A stretch of DNA of 46,537 bases from Pseudomonadota bacterium (GTDB lineage Bacteria > Desulfobacterota > DSM-4660 > Desulfatiglandales > B25-G16): assembly GCA_030603345.1 (NCBI GenBank), contig JAUVXZ010000003.1, forward strand, positions 1-46,537. Direction: 5' to 3'. Positions 1 through 7,277 of this stretch are shown in pieces. The notes beneath the pieces were generated by a model, which was not told the origin of the DNA, ran no database searches, and was given only the letters and a program-made list of their open reading frames with translations. The position numbers and the translations under genes were made by a program. Position 1 is the first letter of the stretch, and every line of letters begins with the position of its first letter.

Positions 1-339
1 TGTAGAAGGACCTCCCCTTTGAATATTGACAATTACACAGGGGGTCTCGGTCATTACAGCAAAACCGATAGCCTCCTGCTTGAGGGAAAACCCCGGTCCG
101 CTTGTTGCTGTCATAACCTTTTTTCCAGTAAGAGAGGCCCCGACTATCGCGCACATGGAAGAGAGCTCATCTTCCATTTGGATAAACTTCCCTCGCTTTG
201 CCGGTAGCCGATACGAGAGCGATTCCGCAATTTCTGTAGAAGGAGTAATAGGGTAGCCTGCAAAAAAATCAAGACCTGCATACAGGGCTCCCTCTACACA
301 GGCTTCGTTACCTTGAACAAAGAGGATATTGTTTTTCAT
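1..339 (-). CDS. korA: 2-oxoacid:ferredoxin oxidoreductase alpha subunit, N-terminal part (truncated by the window edge)
   Basis: This is the first 113 codons of a gene that continues past base 1, so it is absent from the ORF track. The translation begins MKNNILFVQGNEACVEGALY and contains GYPITPSTEIAE and MEDELSSMCAIVGASLTGKK, followed by TSGPGFSLKQEA. These are hallmarks of the pyruvate/2-oxoglutarate:ferredoxin oxidoreductase alpha subunit (thiamine-diphosphate pyrimidine-binding domain). The family converts a 2-oxoacid plus CoA to acyl-CoA and CO2, reducing ferredoxin. It lies just downstream of a small 2x[4Fe-4S] ferredoxin on the same strand, which is the usual korD-korA order; korB and korC would be expected to the left. 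The substrate (2-oxoglutarate or a branched-chain 2-oxoacid) cannot be settled from this fragment. Confidence 0.9.
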   Translation of the reverse strand, partial: MKNNILFVQGNEACVEGALYAGLDFFAGYPITPSTEIAESLSYRLPAKRGKFIQMEDELSSMCAIVGASLTGKKVMTATSGPGFSLKQEAIGFAVMTETPCVIVNIQRGGPST

Positions 340-377
340 TTACCAAATGCCTTATTTGATTTAGCCACAAACACACG

Positions 378-413
378 AAGTCACTGGGTTCAATTTTCAA
401 TTGTTTGTGACTT
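378..413. repeat. Inverted repeat between korD and korA
   Basis: AAGTCAC (378-384) and GTGACTT (407-413) are perfect 7-bp inverted arms. A competing pair, CACAAAC (366-372) and GTTTGTG (403-409), overlaps them. An imperfect GC-rich stem (CCCCG..CGGGG) follows at about 416-440. The spacer between korD and korA could therefore fold into alternative hairpins, but there is no T-run, so a terminator is not supported. Confidence 0.35.
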
Positions 414-443
414 GCCCCGCCCCGTTCCGGGTCGGGGGTGACC

Positions 444-653
444 CTATTGAAGTTCTATTGCAAGATCAGGGCAGCGAAGCTCGCACATTCCGCAGCCATT
501 ACATTTATCCGGATAGGCAAGGTTAGCCTTTTCCATTTCATCCAAAGCCAGGGCATCTTCAGGACAAAACTCCACACAGATGCCACATCCTTTACACCAT
601 TGCCTGTTGATAACAGGCATGCCTTTCTTTTTTTTGGCCATTATATTGGTCAT
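444..653 (-). CDS. korD: Small 2x[4Fe-4S] ferredoxin subunit of a 2-oxoacid:ferredoxin oxidoreductase
   Basis: This 69-residue protein carries two 4Fe-4S motifs: CKGCGICVEFCP and, about 20 residues later, CNGCGMCELRCPD. The basic N-terminus and the pattern INRQWCKGCGICVEFCP are typical of KorD/delta subunits, which pass electrons from the thiamine/FeS core to free ferredoxin. It is directly upstream of korA on the same strand, separated by about 100 bases. The start is uncertain: the first ATG (653) has no clear ribosome-binding site, and the internal ATG at 641 (MAKKKKG) is an alternative. Function by family and context is well supported. Confidence 0.9.
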   Translation of the reverse strand: MTNIMAKKKKGMPVINRQWCKGCGICVEFCPEDALALDEMEKANLAYPDKCNGCGMCELRCPDLAIELQ

Positions 654-693
654 TTGTAATACTGATCTTTTATGTCAAGCGGTTTGGTGAGAT

Positions 694-774
694 ATAGGGG
701 GAGGGTAGCCACTTGCGATATGGCTTTCGGTGGATTTTCTCTCGCGCGGCAAGCAGCGAAACACCTCCCCCTAT
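694..774. repeat. Long-range inverted repeat in the gap between livK and korD
   Basis: ATAGGGGGAGG (694-704) and CCTCCCCCTAT (764-774) are perfect 11-bp inverted arms around about 59 bases. The gap (654-832) has no gene. It also holds a TTGACA-like hexamer on the minus strand (673-678) without a convincing -10 box, and repeated CCGGCC palindromes near 792-814. The element could be an RNA structure, a protein-binding pair or a decayed miniature element; nothing here decides. Confidence 0.45.
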
Positions 775-832
775 GTTGTTGTTTCTCCAGGCCGGACTCT
801 GAGTATGGCCGGTGATCTTCAAGCTGATACGT

Positions 833-2008
833 CTACTTGAGGACGAATTCTCCACCCGCGACAACCAGGGTCATCACGCCGCCTTTCCCATCACCGACTT
901 CGTCCATGGTGGTGACGCCGGAGATCCCCGGATAGTTCGTCAGCTTTTCCCAACCCTTGCGGATCTTCTCCCGGTCCTTCTGCAGGTCTCCAGGCTTGTT
1001 GGTTACGCCCTCCTCTTCCATGATCTTCTTGATGATGTACATATTATCGTATGAACGTGGCCCACTATAGGGCGGCATCCTACCACCGGGGGAACGACTG
1101 GTGAACTCCTTGAGAAACTTCACCATTCTTGGGTCCGGGTTTCCTACGATCCATGCTGCTGTGGAACCATAATAGCCTTCCACAGCATCCCCCCCGATCT
1201 CGATAAGCCCAGGAGTGCTGTTACAGGCCCCTCCAATGGGCATGGCCTTGATTCCCTGGCGGCGGGCCTCGATCATGAGCTTTGCACCTTGTTCATAGCA
1301 GCTCCCAATGCCGATTCCATCCGGGTTGAGCGCCTTGATCTCAGTCATATAGGGTGAGAAGTCCAAGGTCTGGGTCTGGAAGGTATACATCTTTAGTAGC
1401 TTGATGCCGTATTTCTCGAAGAGGACTGGCAGGATCTTTTTTCCCTCCACCGTGGACACGGCATCTTCGGAATTGTAGAGAATCACCGCAGTTTTGATGT
1501 TGTATTTTTCCTTCCATTTCCTTACCGCAGGGTCGAGCTGCTTATCACTTGTCAGGGTATTCCTGAACCCCCAAGGACTCAGGGCGGACAGCCCCGGTTT
1601 GGACGAGCAGAAGGAGACAAGGACCAGCTTCAGCCTGTCGAGCTTTGGGAAGATGACCTCGCATATGGAACTCTGACAGGGCCCATTGACCACAAGAACC
1701 TTATCTTGACTCACGAGCTTGTTTGCAATTGGGATGGCAGGGCCGGCCTTACATGCTGCGTCGTACCAGGTGACCTCTATCGGAACCCCTCCGATTCCAC
1801 CTGCTGCATTGATCTCCTCAACGGCGATATCTCCGCCTATCTTCGCGGCCATGCCCCACTCGGCACAAACCCCGGAGATTGAATAAATGGCGCCGATCTT
1901 GACCTTTTTGCCGTATAGCTTTGCGGCCTGGGAAGGCGAGGCCAAAATCAGGCCGAGCACCAAAAAACATGCCACTAACATAATGGGTACAAAGTATCTC
2001 CTTTTCAT
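833..2008 (-). CDS. livK: LIV-type ABC transporter periplasmic substrate-binding protein (first system)
   Basis: The 391-residue protein has a signal peptide (MKRRYFVPIM, hydrophobic core, cleavage near PSQAA) and the periplasmic-binding type 1 fold of the Leu/Ile/Val-binding family: KVKIGAIYSISGVCAEWG near the start, GDIAVEEINAAGG, then GVPIEVTWYDAACKAG. It would capture a small organic ligand in the periplasm for LivHM/LivGF. The ribosome-binding site AAAGGAGG sits 8 bases before the ATG. It is the last gene of a minus-strand unit that begins with a CoA ligase and a molybdenum hydroxylase, so the ligand is more likely a catabolic substrate (aromatic, alicyclic or similar acid) than an amino acid. 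That is inference from context. Confidence 0.93.
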   Translation of the reverse strand: MKRRYFVPIMLVACFLVLGLILASPSQAAKLYGKKVKIGAIYSISGVCAEWGMAAKIGGDIAVEEINAAGGIGGVPIEVTWYDAACKAGPAIPIANKLVSQDKVLVVNGPCQSSICEVIFPKLDRLKLVLVSFCSSKPGLSALSPWGFRNTLTSDKQLDPAVRKWKEKYNIKTAVILYNSEDAVSTVEGKKILPVLFEKYGIKLLKMYTFQTQTLDFSPYMTEIKALNPDGIGIGSCYEQGAKLMIEARRQGIKAMPIGGACNSTPGLIEIGGDAVEGYYGSTAAWIVGNPDPRMVKFLKEFTSRSPGGRMPPYSGPRSYDNMYIIKKIMEEEGVTNKPGDLQKDREKIRKGWEKLTNYPGISGVTTMDEVGDGKGGVMTLVVAGGEFVLK

Positions 2009-2067
2009 TGTTGAATCCTCCTTTGTGGTTAAAGTGAAATCATTTAGCCTACAGACCTCTTGTTATT

Positions 2068-2079
2068 ATCACCTCCTTT
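2068..2079 (-). promoter_or_regulatory. Extended Shine-Dalgarno-like sequence in the livK leader
   Basis: On the minus strand AAAGGAGGTGAT matches the complete anti-16S tail but lies about 60 bases upstream of livK with no useful start codon next to it (GTG here would give a seven-residue peptide). livK has its own separate site. A similar AAGGAGGTGAT sits about 85 bases upstream of the second livK (20683-20693). It may be a ribosome standby site, a leader peptide start, or a relic of a lost gene start. Confidence 0.35.
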
Positions 2080-2149
2080 GCCTTATAGAATGAGTTGTGC
2101 GAACCATGATCTCTAAGATATCCCTTTGTCTCTGGTCAGGTCCAAAAGG

Positions 2150-2878
2150 TTATGTCTCTACGGTTCGCGCAGATTTACCCAGGTAGGCCCTTTGGACCTC
2201 TTCGTTGTTGCGCAACGCCTGACTCTCCCCCTCAAGGACAATGCGTCCGGTCTCCAGCACATATCCGCGATCTGCCACGCCTAGGGCCTGGTTGGCATTC
2301 TGTTCAACGAGGAGGATCGTATAGCCATCCTTCTCACGAAGTTCATGGATCGTCTCGAACACGAACTCCACAAAGGTTGGGGAAAGCCCCAGGGAGGGCT
2401 CATCCATGAGGAGTAACCGCGGCTTTGCCAACAGGGCGCGGCCAATGGCCAGCATCTGTTGCTCACCCCCTGAAAGGGTTCCGGCATTTTGGCCCAGCCG
2501 CTCTTTAAGCCGAGGGAATTTCTCAAAAACCCGCTCCAGATCTCGTATGATCCCATCCTTGTCGGAACGTAGGTAGGCCCCCATGTCCAGATTCTCCTTG
2601 ACGGTCATGCGAGATATGATCCCCCGACCCTCCGGTACCTGAACGATTCCTATCCTTACGATCGAGTGGGGCTTCTTTCCGTCGATCTTCTGGCCTTGAA
2701 AGAGGATGTGGCCCTTTTTTGGCCTCAGGGTCCCAGATATGGTCCTCAAGAGCGTGCTCTTTCCAGCTCCATTGGCCCCGATAAGGACCACCACCTCACC
2801 TTTCTCCACCTTGATGTCCACGCCGTGGACGGCGAGACCCTTTTCGTATCCAGAGGAGACGTTCTCTATAGACAGCAT
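2150..2878 (-). CDS. livF: LIV-type ABC transporter ATP-binding protein LivF (first system)
   Basis: The 242-residue ATPase has a Walker A motif GANGAGKST near residue 34, Q-loop region, ABC signature LSGGEQQMLAIGRAL, Walker B LLLMDEPSLGLSP and H-loop-like LLVEQNANQAL. The last two are typical of LivF rather than LivG. It energises import through LivH/LivM together with LivG. The gene follows livG by five bases in the same direction, with livK 140 bases further on. Length is normal for the family. Confidence 0.95.
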   Translation of the reverse strand: MLSIENVSSGYEKGLAVHGVDIKVEKGEVVVLIGANGAGKSTLLRTISGTLRPKKGHILFQGQKIDGKKPHSIVRIGIVQVPEGRGIISRMTVKENLDMGAYLRSDKDGIIRDLERVFEKFPRLKERLGQNAGTLSGGEQQMLAIGRALLAKPRLLLMDEPSLGLSPTFVEFVFETIHELREKDGYTILLVEQNANQALGVADRGYVLETGRIVLEGESQALRNNEEVQRAYLGKSARTVET

Positions 2879-2883
2879 CTTGG

Positions 2884-3642
2884 TTACCTCTTCCCCAGGT
2901 AGGCCTCGATTACCGCAGGGTTTTCCTGGATCTCAGCAGGAGTCCCTTCGGCGATCTTGCCCCCAAAGTTCAGAACCGAAATGACATCAGACATTCCCAT
3001 CACCAATTCCATATTATGCTCGACTAAAAAGACTGTTTTGCCCATCTGGTTGATCTTTAAGATAAGTAAATTGAGTTCCTCGGTCTCATGGGGATTCATG
3101 CCTGACGCAGGTTCGTCGAGAAGGAGCAAATCAGGCTCCAGGGCAAGGGCTCTGGCGATCTCAACCAGTCTTTGGTCTGCATGAGGGAGGTTGGAGGCGA
3201 TATCATCTGCCTGGTGGGGGAGACCAACGAACTCCAGCCACTTCAAAGCGTTTTCGCGGGTGACCTTCTCTTCCTCCGGCTCCCCAATCGAAAACCTGAA
3301 GAAGGTCTTCAAAAGGCCCGCCTTGGTCTTGCAGTGGCTCCCCAGCATCACGTTCTCCAAAACAGTCATGAAACCAAAGAGACGGACAATCTGAAAGGTT
3401 CTGCCAATTCCAAGCTTGGTTCGCAGATAGGGTTTTACGCCGTCAATACGGGTTCCCTTGAAGCGAATCTCTCCTCGAGTCACATGGTACATCCCGCTGA
3501 TCAGGTTGAACAGGGTGGTCTTCCCTGCTCCATTCGGACCGATGAGGGCATGTATTTTCTTCTCCTGCACATCCATTCCAACATTGGAGAGGGCGCAGAA
3601 TCCATTGAAGTGTTTCACTACGTCCCTGATCTCAAGGATCAT
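2884..3642 (-). CDS. livG: LIV-type ABC transporter ATP-binding protein LivG (first system)
   Basis: This 252-residue ATPase has Walker A GPNGAGKTT, an aromatic-rich RTFQIVRLFGFMTVLENV stretch typical of LivG, a divergent ABC signature (SNLPHADQRLVEIARAL, where other LivG proteins have LPYGxQR), Walker B LLLLDEPASGMNP and the switch region FLVEHNMELVMG. GGAGG lies four bases before the ATG. It pairs with LivF to power the importer. Confidence 0.95.
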   Translation of the reverse strand: MILEIRDVVKHFNGFCALSNVGMDVQEKKIHALIGPNGAGKTTLFNLISGMYHVTRGEIRFKGTRIDGVKPYLRTKLGIGRTFQIVRLFGFMTVLENVMLGSHCKTKAGLLKTFFRFSIGEPEEEKVTRENALKWLEFVGLPHQADDIASNLPHADQRLVEIARALALEPDLLLLDEPASGMNPHETEELNLLILKINQMGKTVFLVEHNMELVMGMSDVISVLNFGGKIAEGTPAEIQENPAVIEAYLGKR

Positions 3643-3698
3643 CTTGCCTCCAGATCAAAACCATCTATCATCACTTGATTCACATGGCCTGAGGACTC

Positions 3699-4556
3699 TC
3701 AGGCCCACTCCTTGCCAAGGGCATTTCGGAAAAGTCTGTCTAATGCCCGTACTGTATCTAACCCTATGACGCCCTGGGGTCTGATGATCATCATGACGAT
3801 CAGAAGGGCTCCATACAACTCCATTCGCCACTCCTGGATAGCTCGAAGGAATTCCGGTATAAAGGTAAGGGCTAGCGCCCCGAATATTGGTCCCCAGAAT
3901 ATCTGAATCCCTCCAAAGATCGTGAATATGAGAAACTCAATGGCATGCATGATATCAAACATGAGAGGTTCGACATATTCCTGATAATGGGCGAAGATAC
4001 CCCCCCCAATGCCAGCCATAAAAGCCCCGACGGAGAAGGCGAGAAGCTTAGCAGAGACAATGTTCACCCCGATGATCTCGGCAGCGTCCTCGTCGCTTCC
4101 GACAGCCTGGAAGGCCCTTCCCATCCGAGACCTGCGTAACCGACTGAAAAAGATGATCAATATGAGCACCATCCCGTAAGCATAGAGCAAAGTGTATTTT
4201 TGATACGGGATACCTGGGAATCCTTCAGCCGCTCCGGTATATTTCAGGTTGATGGCGACCACCCTGACAATCTCACCGAACCCCAGGGTCAAAAGCAGCA
4301 AATAGATCCCTTTGATCCGAAGGGCCGGCAAACCCAGAATGAGGCCCACGATCCCGGCAAATATCCCCCCTAGTAAGACAGCGGGAACATAGGGGATCCC
4401 CCATTTCACTGTGCAAATCGCCGACACATACGCCCCAATGGCCATGAACCCGGCTTGACCCAGGGATATCTGGCCGGTCATGAAAGGCATATAGAAGCTC
4501 AGGGCCATAATGATGTAGATACCCGCAATAGTCGCTACTGAAATCAGGTAATCCAA
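3699..4556 (-). CDS. livM: LIV-type ABC transporter permease LivM (first system)
   Basis: A 285-residue, highly hydrophobic inner-membrane protein with many predicted membrane helices. It contains MTGQISLGQAGFMAIGAYVSA near the N-terminus and the EAA-like loop GRAFQAVGSDEDAAEIIGVN near residue 155, both characteristic of LivM. The start codon is TTG (minus strand of 4554-4556), preceded by AGGGGG about seven bases upstream; an overlapping ATG is out of frame. It follows livH by about ten bases. Confidence 0.94.
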   Translation of the reverse strand: MDYLISVATIAGIYIIMALSFYMPFMTGQISLGQAGFMAIGAYVSAICTVKWGIPYVPAVLLGGIFAGIVGLILGLPALRIKGIYLLLLTLGFGEIVRVVAINLKYTGAAEGFPGIPYQKYTLLYAYGMVLILIIFFSRLRRSRMGRAFQAVGSDEDAAEIIGVNIVSAKLLAFSVGAFMAGIGGGIFAHYQEYVEPLMFDIMHAIEFLIFTIFGGIQIFWGPIFGALALTFIPEFLRAIQEWRMELYGALLIVMMIIRPQGVIGLDTVRALDRLFRNALGKEWA

Positions 4557-4566
4557 GACATTCCCC

Positions 4567-5442
4567 CTAACCCTGGGTTACACGCGTTCCAAAAAGCCCA
4601 GTAGGTTTGAATATGAGGATAATAATCATAATCCCGAAGGAAAAGATATCCTGTAAATTGATCTCTGTAGGAAGAAGGACAATGCTGAACACCTCTGCCA
4701 TCCCCAGGATCAATCCCCCAATCATTGCTCCCACCACATTTCCCAGCCCGCCAATGAGCATCACCACAAGTCCTTTCAGCGCAAAGGTAAGCCCGATGAA
4801 AGGGGTAATGGCATGGAAGACAATGCCGATCATCACGCCGGCAGTGCCTGCCAAAGCCGAGGCAATCCCAAAGGTGAGCAGGACAATCCAATCCACATTT
4901 ACCCCGAGCAAGCCTGCGGTAGTGTGGCTTTCAGCAACGGTCCTCATGGCCTTACCGACCTTTGTCTTTGTGATAAAGAAATAGAGGACTACCATCAGGA
5001 ACAGGGAGACTCCCAGTATCAGGATATTTGTAGAGCTGATCAAAAGGGGGCCCACCTTGTAATTGACGGTCTCTATGGCCTCGGGAAAGCGCGTTCCGTA
5101 TCCTCCGAAGAGCTTGACAGCCAGGTTTTGGAGGATGATCGTGACCCCAATGGTACTCAAAAGCGGTGCCAGGTGAAAATCCTTCTTGAGGGGCCTGATA
5201 GCCAGGACATCGATGATAATTCCGAGCACACCGGTTGCCACCATGGCCAGGGGAAGGGCAATGTAAAGGGGTAGACCACTCCACATGATGATATAGAGCC
5301 CCATAAAGGCACCGGCCATCAGAACCTCTCCGTGGGCAAAATGTAGAAGCCCGAGCACCCCGAATATCAAGGTGTAGCCGATTGCCACAAGGGAATACGT
5401 GGCCCCCAGCATAAGGCCATTGATCAACTGTTGAAGGATCAT
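4567..5442 (-). CDS. livH: LIV-type ABC transporter permease LivH (first system)
   Basis: A 291-residue membrane permease with the LivH N-terminal signature QLINGLMLGATYSLVAIGYT and GLLHFAHGEVLMAGAF, and the cytoplasmic loop GKAMRTVAESHTTAGLLGVN. Its ATG overlaps the stop codon of the preceding 2Fe-2S subunit (ATGA), so the molybdenum hydroxylase and importer genes are translationally coupled. That physical coupling is the strongest evidence that transporter and hydroxylase act on the same or related compounds. Confidence 0.95.
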   Translation of the reverse strand: MILQQLINGLMLGATYSLVAIGYTLIFGVLGLLHFAHGEVLMAGAFMGLYIIMWSGLPLYIALPLAMVATGVLGIIIDVLAIRPLKKDFHLAPLLSTIGVTIILQNLAVKLFGGYGTRFPEAIETVNYKVGPLLISSTNILILGVSLFLMVVLYFFITKTKVGKAMRTVAESHTTAGLLGVNVDWIVLLTFGIASALAGTAGVMIGIVFHAITPFIGLTFALKGLVVMLIGGLGNVVGAMIGGLILGMAEVFSIVLLPTEINLQDIFSFGIMIIILIFKPTGLFGTRVTQG

Positions 5443-5918
5443 TTTCCTCTCATTTTTGGTGCTGCGGCGATTACGGCATCGATTATCTGCTTATATCCCG
5501 TACAACGACACAATACCCCTGCAATGGCCAGCCTGACCTCTTCCTCGGTAGGATCTGGATTGTCTCTTAACAATTCATAAGCAACCATCAGCATGCCAGG
5601 GGTACAGAATCCGCACTGAAGGGCATGATGCTCCCGAAAAGCCTCCTGCAGGGGATGTAACTTCCCATCCCCTGCAAGACCCTCCACGGTCATGATTTCA
5701 GCTCCATCGGCCTGAACAGCGAACATCAGACATGAGCGGATCGATCTCCCGTTAAATAAGACCGTACAGGCACCACAGAACCCGTGTTCGCATCCAACAT
5801 GGGTTCCGATGAGTTCCAGATCGTCCCTTAAAAAATCCACAAGGAGCCTCTTTGGGTCTACCTCCCTCTCGTATTCCACCCCATTTACCTTCACCGTAAT
5901 GCGACGACGTCCTGCCAT
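5439..5918 (-). CDS. Molybdenum hydroxylase small subunit, 2x[2Fe-2S] (CoxS/XdhC-type)
   Basis: The protein (159 residues from the start used here) has the plant-type ferredoxin domain motif CEHGFCGACTVLFNG with a later CLMF, then the helical [2Fe-2S] domain motifs CGFCTPGMLM and CRCTGYKQI. It moves electrons from the Mo cofactor to FAD. The ORF track starts at 5972, but AGGGAGG lies about eight bases before the ATG at 5918, which begins MAGRRRITVKVNG as the family does. That start also removes a long overlap with the FAD subunit, which ends at 5923. Confidence 0.93.
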   Translation of the reverse strand: MAGRRRITVKVNGVEYEREVDPKRLLVDFLRDDLELIGTHVGCEHGFCGACTVLFNGRSIRSCLMFAVQADGAEIMTVEGLAGDGKLHPLQEAFREHHALQCGFCTPGMLMVAYELLRDNPDPTEEEVRLAIAGVLCRCTGYKQIIDAVIAAAPKMRGK

Positions 5919-5922
5919 ATGA

Positions 5923-6795
5923 TTAACCTCCCTTTGCCCTGTTCCGTGCCTCTGCGAGTCCTCTTTGGACAAAAACCCTTGTCATATCCCTCCGGTATTC
6001 GGCAGAGGCATGGTAATCCGATTCGGGATCCGCAGCCTCTGCGGCCTTTTGTCCTGCTTTCTCAATCAATGCATCGGTGATCACCTGACCAGCCAGGATC
6101 TCTTCTGCCTCTTCTGCCCGGATAGAGGTGGGACCAACTCCTCCCAAGCAGATGCGTGCCTCTTTGCAGACACCCCCTTTCCCCATAAAGAGGATGGATG
6201 CCACTGCCACAATGTAGAAGTCACCGCGACGGCGGGTCAATTCCACAAAGGACCAGCCTGTTTTCTGAGGAAGGACTGGAATTCTCACCTCCACCAAGAT
6301 CTCCGAAGGTTCCAAGGAGGTTGTCAAGTAGCTCAAGAAAAACTCTTCAGGCTCCAAGGTTCTCTCACCAGAAGGCCCGACGACCTTCATCTTTGCATCC
6401 AAACCATAGATGGCGACAGGGATCTCTGCAGCAGGGTCGGCGTGAACCAGGCTTCCCCCAATAGTCCCCCGGGTCCGAATGGATGCGTGCCCAATAAGAG
6501 AGATCGCTTCCGCCAATATGGGACACTTTTCTTGCACCAATGGGGACAACTCCACGTCTCTCTCTCGAGTCAGGGCACCGATAACGATTTCATCATCTTC
6601 TTGTCTAATGTAGTCGAGTTCCTTGATCCCATTAATATCGATCAGCACCTCCGGCTGGGCAACCCTGAAGTTCATCATGGGCACGAGGCTCTGACCGCCC
6701 GCAATGATCTTGGCTTCATCTTCGTACCGCTCCAACAGGCTAATTGCCTCTGCCACAGTGCTGGCGGTAAAATATTCAAAGGCACTTGGTTTCAT
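5923..6795 (-). CDS. Molybdenum hydroxylase FAD-binding subunit (CoxM type)
   Basis: A 290-residue protein with the vanillyl-alcohol-oxidase-like FAD domain seen in CoxM/XdhB: AGGQSLVPMMNFRVAQP near residue 32 and the second FAD motif TRGTIGGSLVHADPAAEIP near residue 110, followed by the CO-dehydrogenase flavoprotein C-terminal domain. It receives electrons from the 2Fe-2S subunit. GGAGAGAGG precedes the ATG. It lies between the CoxG-like gene and the 2Fe-2S gene. Confidence 0.93.
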   Translation of the reverse strand: MKPSAFEYFTASTVAEAISLLERYEDEAKIIAGGQSLVPMMNFRVAQPEVLIDINGIKELDYIRQEDDEIVIGALTRERDVELSPLVQEKCPILAEAISLIGHASIRTRGTIGGSLVHADPAAEIPVAIYGLDAKMKVVGPSGERTLEPEEFFLSYLTTSLEPSEILVEVRIPVLPQKTGWSFVELTRRRGDFYIVAVASILFMGKGGVCKEARICLGGVGPTSIRAEEAEEILAGQVITDALIEKAGQKAAEAADPESDYHASAEYRRDMTRVFVQRGLAEARNRAKGG

Positions 6796-6810
6796 ATCCT
6801 CTCTCCTATC

Positions 6811-7254
6811 TCACTGTTGGGATTTCAGCTCCTTTGCCATTTTCTTGAAGAACTGACCCGCCATCATCTTGGCTATCCCTCCGATCATCCTCTGGCCGAT
6901 CCCTGCTATCAGTCCTCCTACCTGCATGTCACCCTGATAGGATACAATGGTATGCTGGCCCTCCTGGGAAAACTCAATGGTGGCCTCTCCTTTTACAAAG
7001 CCAGGGTTTCCGCTCCCCTCGCCAAGCAGACGGTACCGGTTGGGGGGCTCAGGATCAACCACCTCTACCTTTCCCGTGTATGTCCCCTTGATGGCGGCAA
7101 TCCCTATCTTCAGCAAGACGTCATATTTTCCCGGCTCTCGTTCCTCCATTTTCTCACATCCCGGGATGGCCTTCTCAAGATTCTTTTGATCCATGAAGAG
7201 ATCCCATATCTGCTCTTGAGATGCCAGAAATTTATATTTTCCTTCAATCTTCAT
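6811..7254 (-). CDS. CoxG-like SRPBCC protein (carbon monoxide dehydrogenase subunit G family)
   Basis: A 147-residue START/SRPBCC-fold protein. KNLEKAIPGCEKMEE near residue 27 and the GGLIAGIGQRMIGGIAKMMAGQFF tail match the CoxG family, which is routinely encoded with CO-dehydrogenase-type molybdenum hydroxylases and has been linked to maturation or membrane attachment of the enzyme. AAAGGAG lies seven bases before the ATG. It is inserted between the Mo subunit and the FAD subunit genes. A distant second member is at 23390-23896. Confidence 0.9.
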   Translation of the reverse strand: MKIEGKYKFLASQEQIWDLFMDQKNLEKAIPGCEKMEEREPGKYDVLLKIGIAAIKGTYTGKVEVVDPEPPNRYRLLGEGSGNPGFVKGEATIEFSQEGQHTIVSYQGDMQVGGLIAGIGQRMIGGIAKMMAGQFFKKMAKELKSQQ

Positions 7255-7277
7255 GATAATCTCCTTTGGCTGCTAAA

